Made by a program: the position numbers and the translations under genes | Notes under the pieces: model-generated | What the model saw: the letters and a program-made list of their open reading frames with translations, nothing else | Databases searched by the model: none | What the model was told of the DNA's origin: nothing | From: Campylobacteraceae bacterium | GTDB taxonomy: Bacteria > Campylobacterota > Campylobacteria > Campylobacterales > Sulfurospirillaceae | Assembly: GCA_027050775.1 (NCBI GenBank) | Contig: JALUBH010000027.1 | Coordinates: 62,001-126,000 of the forward strand | DNA length: 64,000 nt | Direction: 5' to 3' | Shown here: positions 62,990 to 64,000 of the stretch, one piece after another | Layout: every line of letters begins with the position of its first letter | Numbering within the stretch: the first letter of the stretch is position 1

Positions 62990-63719
62990 CGTAGCCCCTT
63001 AGTTTAGTTTCTATAAATTCTATCTCAGGTGACAATTGTACAATAAAATAACTTTGATTGCACGCAAAAGAAGAAAAGTTTATATATTTGAGTCTTTTAT
63101 GCAAAAAGCTTCTGTTTTGGTGATAGTGACCTTCTGCTATAATATCTACATTTTGTTCTATATTTTTATCAATTTTATCTTCCATAATTTTTTGGAAATT
63201 ATCTATCTTTTGGCATATATCTTTCTTTTGCAAATTCTCTTCTATTTTTTTTGATATACAAAATCCACAAAACCTGTCAATGCCATCAAGCACCCTCAGC
63301 AAAGCCCTGTTTCTTATCATCTTGGTATATACTGTATGAATTGCTCCTCCATATTTATCACCATGAGAAAGAAGAGCTTTTTTATCAGAGATATCAAATA
63401 GTACCGGCTGCATACTTATGTCTATGATTTTGGTATTTTTGAAAAGATTTTTTAATGCAAAATCATGATTTCCTTCAAAGTAGAAAACCTCTTTTTCTTT
63501 TGCAATCTCTTCTATCAAATCTACATAATTCTTATATTCTTCTCTTAAATATCTCACTTCGCCAACGAGCAAATCAAACATATCACCCATAAGAAAAAGC
63601 TGTGGTGGATCAAGATCCTTTGACTTGAGTTTTAAAAGAAAATGGTAAAAACTATCTCTAGTGTCACTTTCGTGTGCATCACTTATGAAAACTGCACCAT
63701 TTTTTATCTTAAGGCACAT
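62982..63719 (-). CDS. Metallophosphoesterase, LpxH-like
   Basis: 245 residues. Calcineurin-like metal sites in order: FISDAHES (DxH), LMGDMFDLLVG (GDxxD), FEGNHDFAL (GNHD), LLSHGDKYGG and AEGHYHQNRS (GHxH). The layout is that of UDP-2,3-diacylglucosamine diphosphatase LpxH of lipid A synthesis, and an equivalent gene sits upstream of cheV in Campylobacter. Substrate identity is inferred. Its ATG overlaps the argC stop region by 11 bases. Confidence 0.7.
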   Translation of the reverse strand: MCLKIKNGAVFISDAHESDTRDSFYHFLLKLKSKDLDPPQLFLMGDMFDLLVGEVRYLREEYKNYVDLIEEIAKEKEVFYFEGNHDFALKNLFKNTKIIDISMQPVLFDISDKKALLSHGDKYGGAIHTVYTKMIRNRALLRVLDGIDRFCGFCISKKIEENLQKKDICQKIDNFQKIMEDKIDKNIEQNVDIIAEGHYHQNRSFLHKRLKYINFSSFACNQSYFIVQLSPEIEFIETKLRGYDV

Positions 63720-64000
63720 AAGATATAGTTGGAATTCCTAAATTTTCTTCAAGTTGAAACATGATATTTGCATTTACAACTGCTTGTGATGAAGAACCCC
63801 TTAGGATATTGTCAATGGCAGCATTTAAGTATAGTTTTTTACCCTCTACCTTGGCAAATATATCACAAAAATTTGTACCGCTTGGGGATTTTATATCTAC
63901 TGGTTTATCATATATTCTTACAAATCTTTCGTTTTTATAAAACTCTTTAAGTAAACTTGGAGCATCTACTCCTTCATCTTTTAAAAGCATATAGCTATCC
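63709..64000 (-). CDS. argC: N-acetyl-gamma-glutamyl-phosphate reductase ArgC (C-terminal part)
   Basis: The frame is open to the window edge, so only the last ~96 residues are visible. GTNFCDIFAKVEGKKLYL, NAAIDNILRGSSSQAVVNANIM and the C-terminal ENLGIPTISYVP match the end of ArgC, where the G-(A/S)-(A/S)-(G/S)-QAV-N motif is conserved. ArgC reduces acetylglutamyl phosphate in arginine synthesis. It overlaps the next gene by 11 bases. Confidence 0.85.
   Translation of the reverse strand, partial: DSYMLLKDEGVDAPSLLKEFYKNERFVRIYDKPVDIKSPSGTNFCDIFAKVEGKKLYLNAAIDNILRGSSSQAVVNANIMFQLEENLGIPTISYVP

Overview
The window is AT-rich and reads as chromosome of a free-living member of the Campylobacterota (Epsilonproteobacteria), probably a Sulfurimonas/Sulfurovum/Sulfurospirillum-like chemotroph. 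The grounds are gene order and lineage-typical proteins. From memory, four blocks match Campylobacter jejuni order: M23-lpxC-tsaB-thrB-ylxR-infB-rbfA-rimP; folB-hsrA/cosR-fdxB-ppx; fabH-plsX-rpmF-DUF177-ndk-fdxA-prx; and rplY-pth-lptG-lysA-HAD-pheA-hisC-fliFGH-dxs. A cheW-cheA(REC)-cheV cluster and serB-tal add to this. I assign no genus. I recognised no tRNA, rRNA, CRISPR, phage or transposase gene.

Layout. 1-945 is the N-terminal part of a secreted repeat adhesin, cut by the window edge. 1078-9268 is a translation/cofactor/lipid A operon on the minus strand. 9314-13695 holds an M23 peptidase, a DHH phosphoesterase, flhB and nadC. 13696-14039 is a spacer with an exact 81-bp direct repeat, followed by nadA. 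15195-20010 runs on the plus strand: plsY, folB, an HsrA/CosR-type regulator with a dedicated histidine kinase, a ferredoxin and a Ppx/GppA phosphatase. bamA and tyrA diverge from each other.

23232-39274 is the unusual region. Two paralogous sets of membrane-bound hydrogenase-4/complex I-like genes lie in tandem on the minus strand. Each set has two antiporter-like subunits, a NuoH-like subunit, a HyfE-like subunit, a NuoCD/HyfG-like large subunit and a NuoB-like small subunit. Both large subunits lack all four cysteine ligands of the [NiFe] site. Both small subunits keep the CxxC...C...C ligands of an N2-like iron-sulfur cluster. The small subunit I assign to set B is detached and lies beyond set A, behind an ethanolamine-permease-like transporter. 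A DUF167 gene and a small exported protein are embedded in the array. No ferredoxin-type, NADH-binding or formate dehydrogenase subunit is present. These are best described as two energy-converting hydrogenase-related (Ehr-like) complexes of unknown substrate.

39433-64000 is again mostly core genome: fatty acid and phospholipid initiation, rpmF, ndk, ferredoxin, peroxiredoxin, dxs, flagellar basal body, amino acid biosynthesis, lptG, pth, rplY, pilT, tal, serB, an RRM protein, chemotaxis genes, an LpxH-like phosphatase and the end of argC.

Other points of interest. Two families of short structured intergenic repeats recur; one has a hairpin whose stem sequence changes while its pairing is kept. 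lpxC has ATC where its start codon should be. A HAD hydrolase has DxQ in place of the catalytic DxD. lysA has a perfect palindrome against its ribosome binding site.
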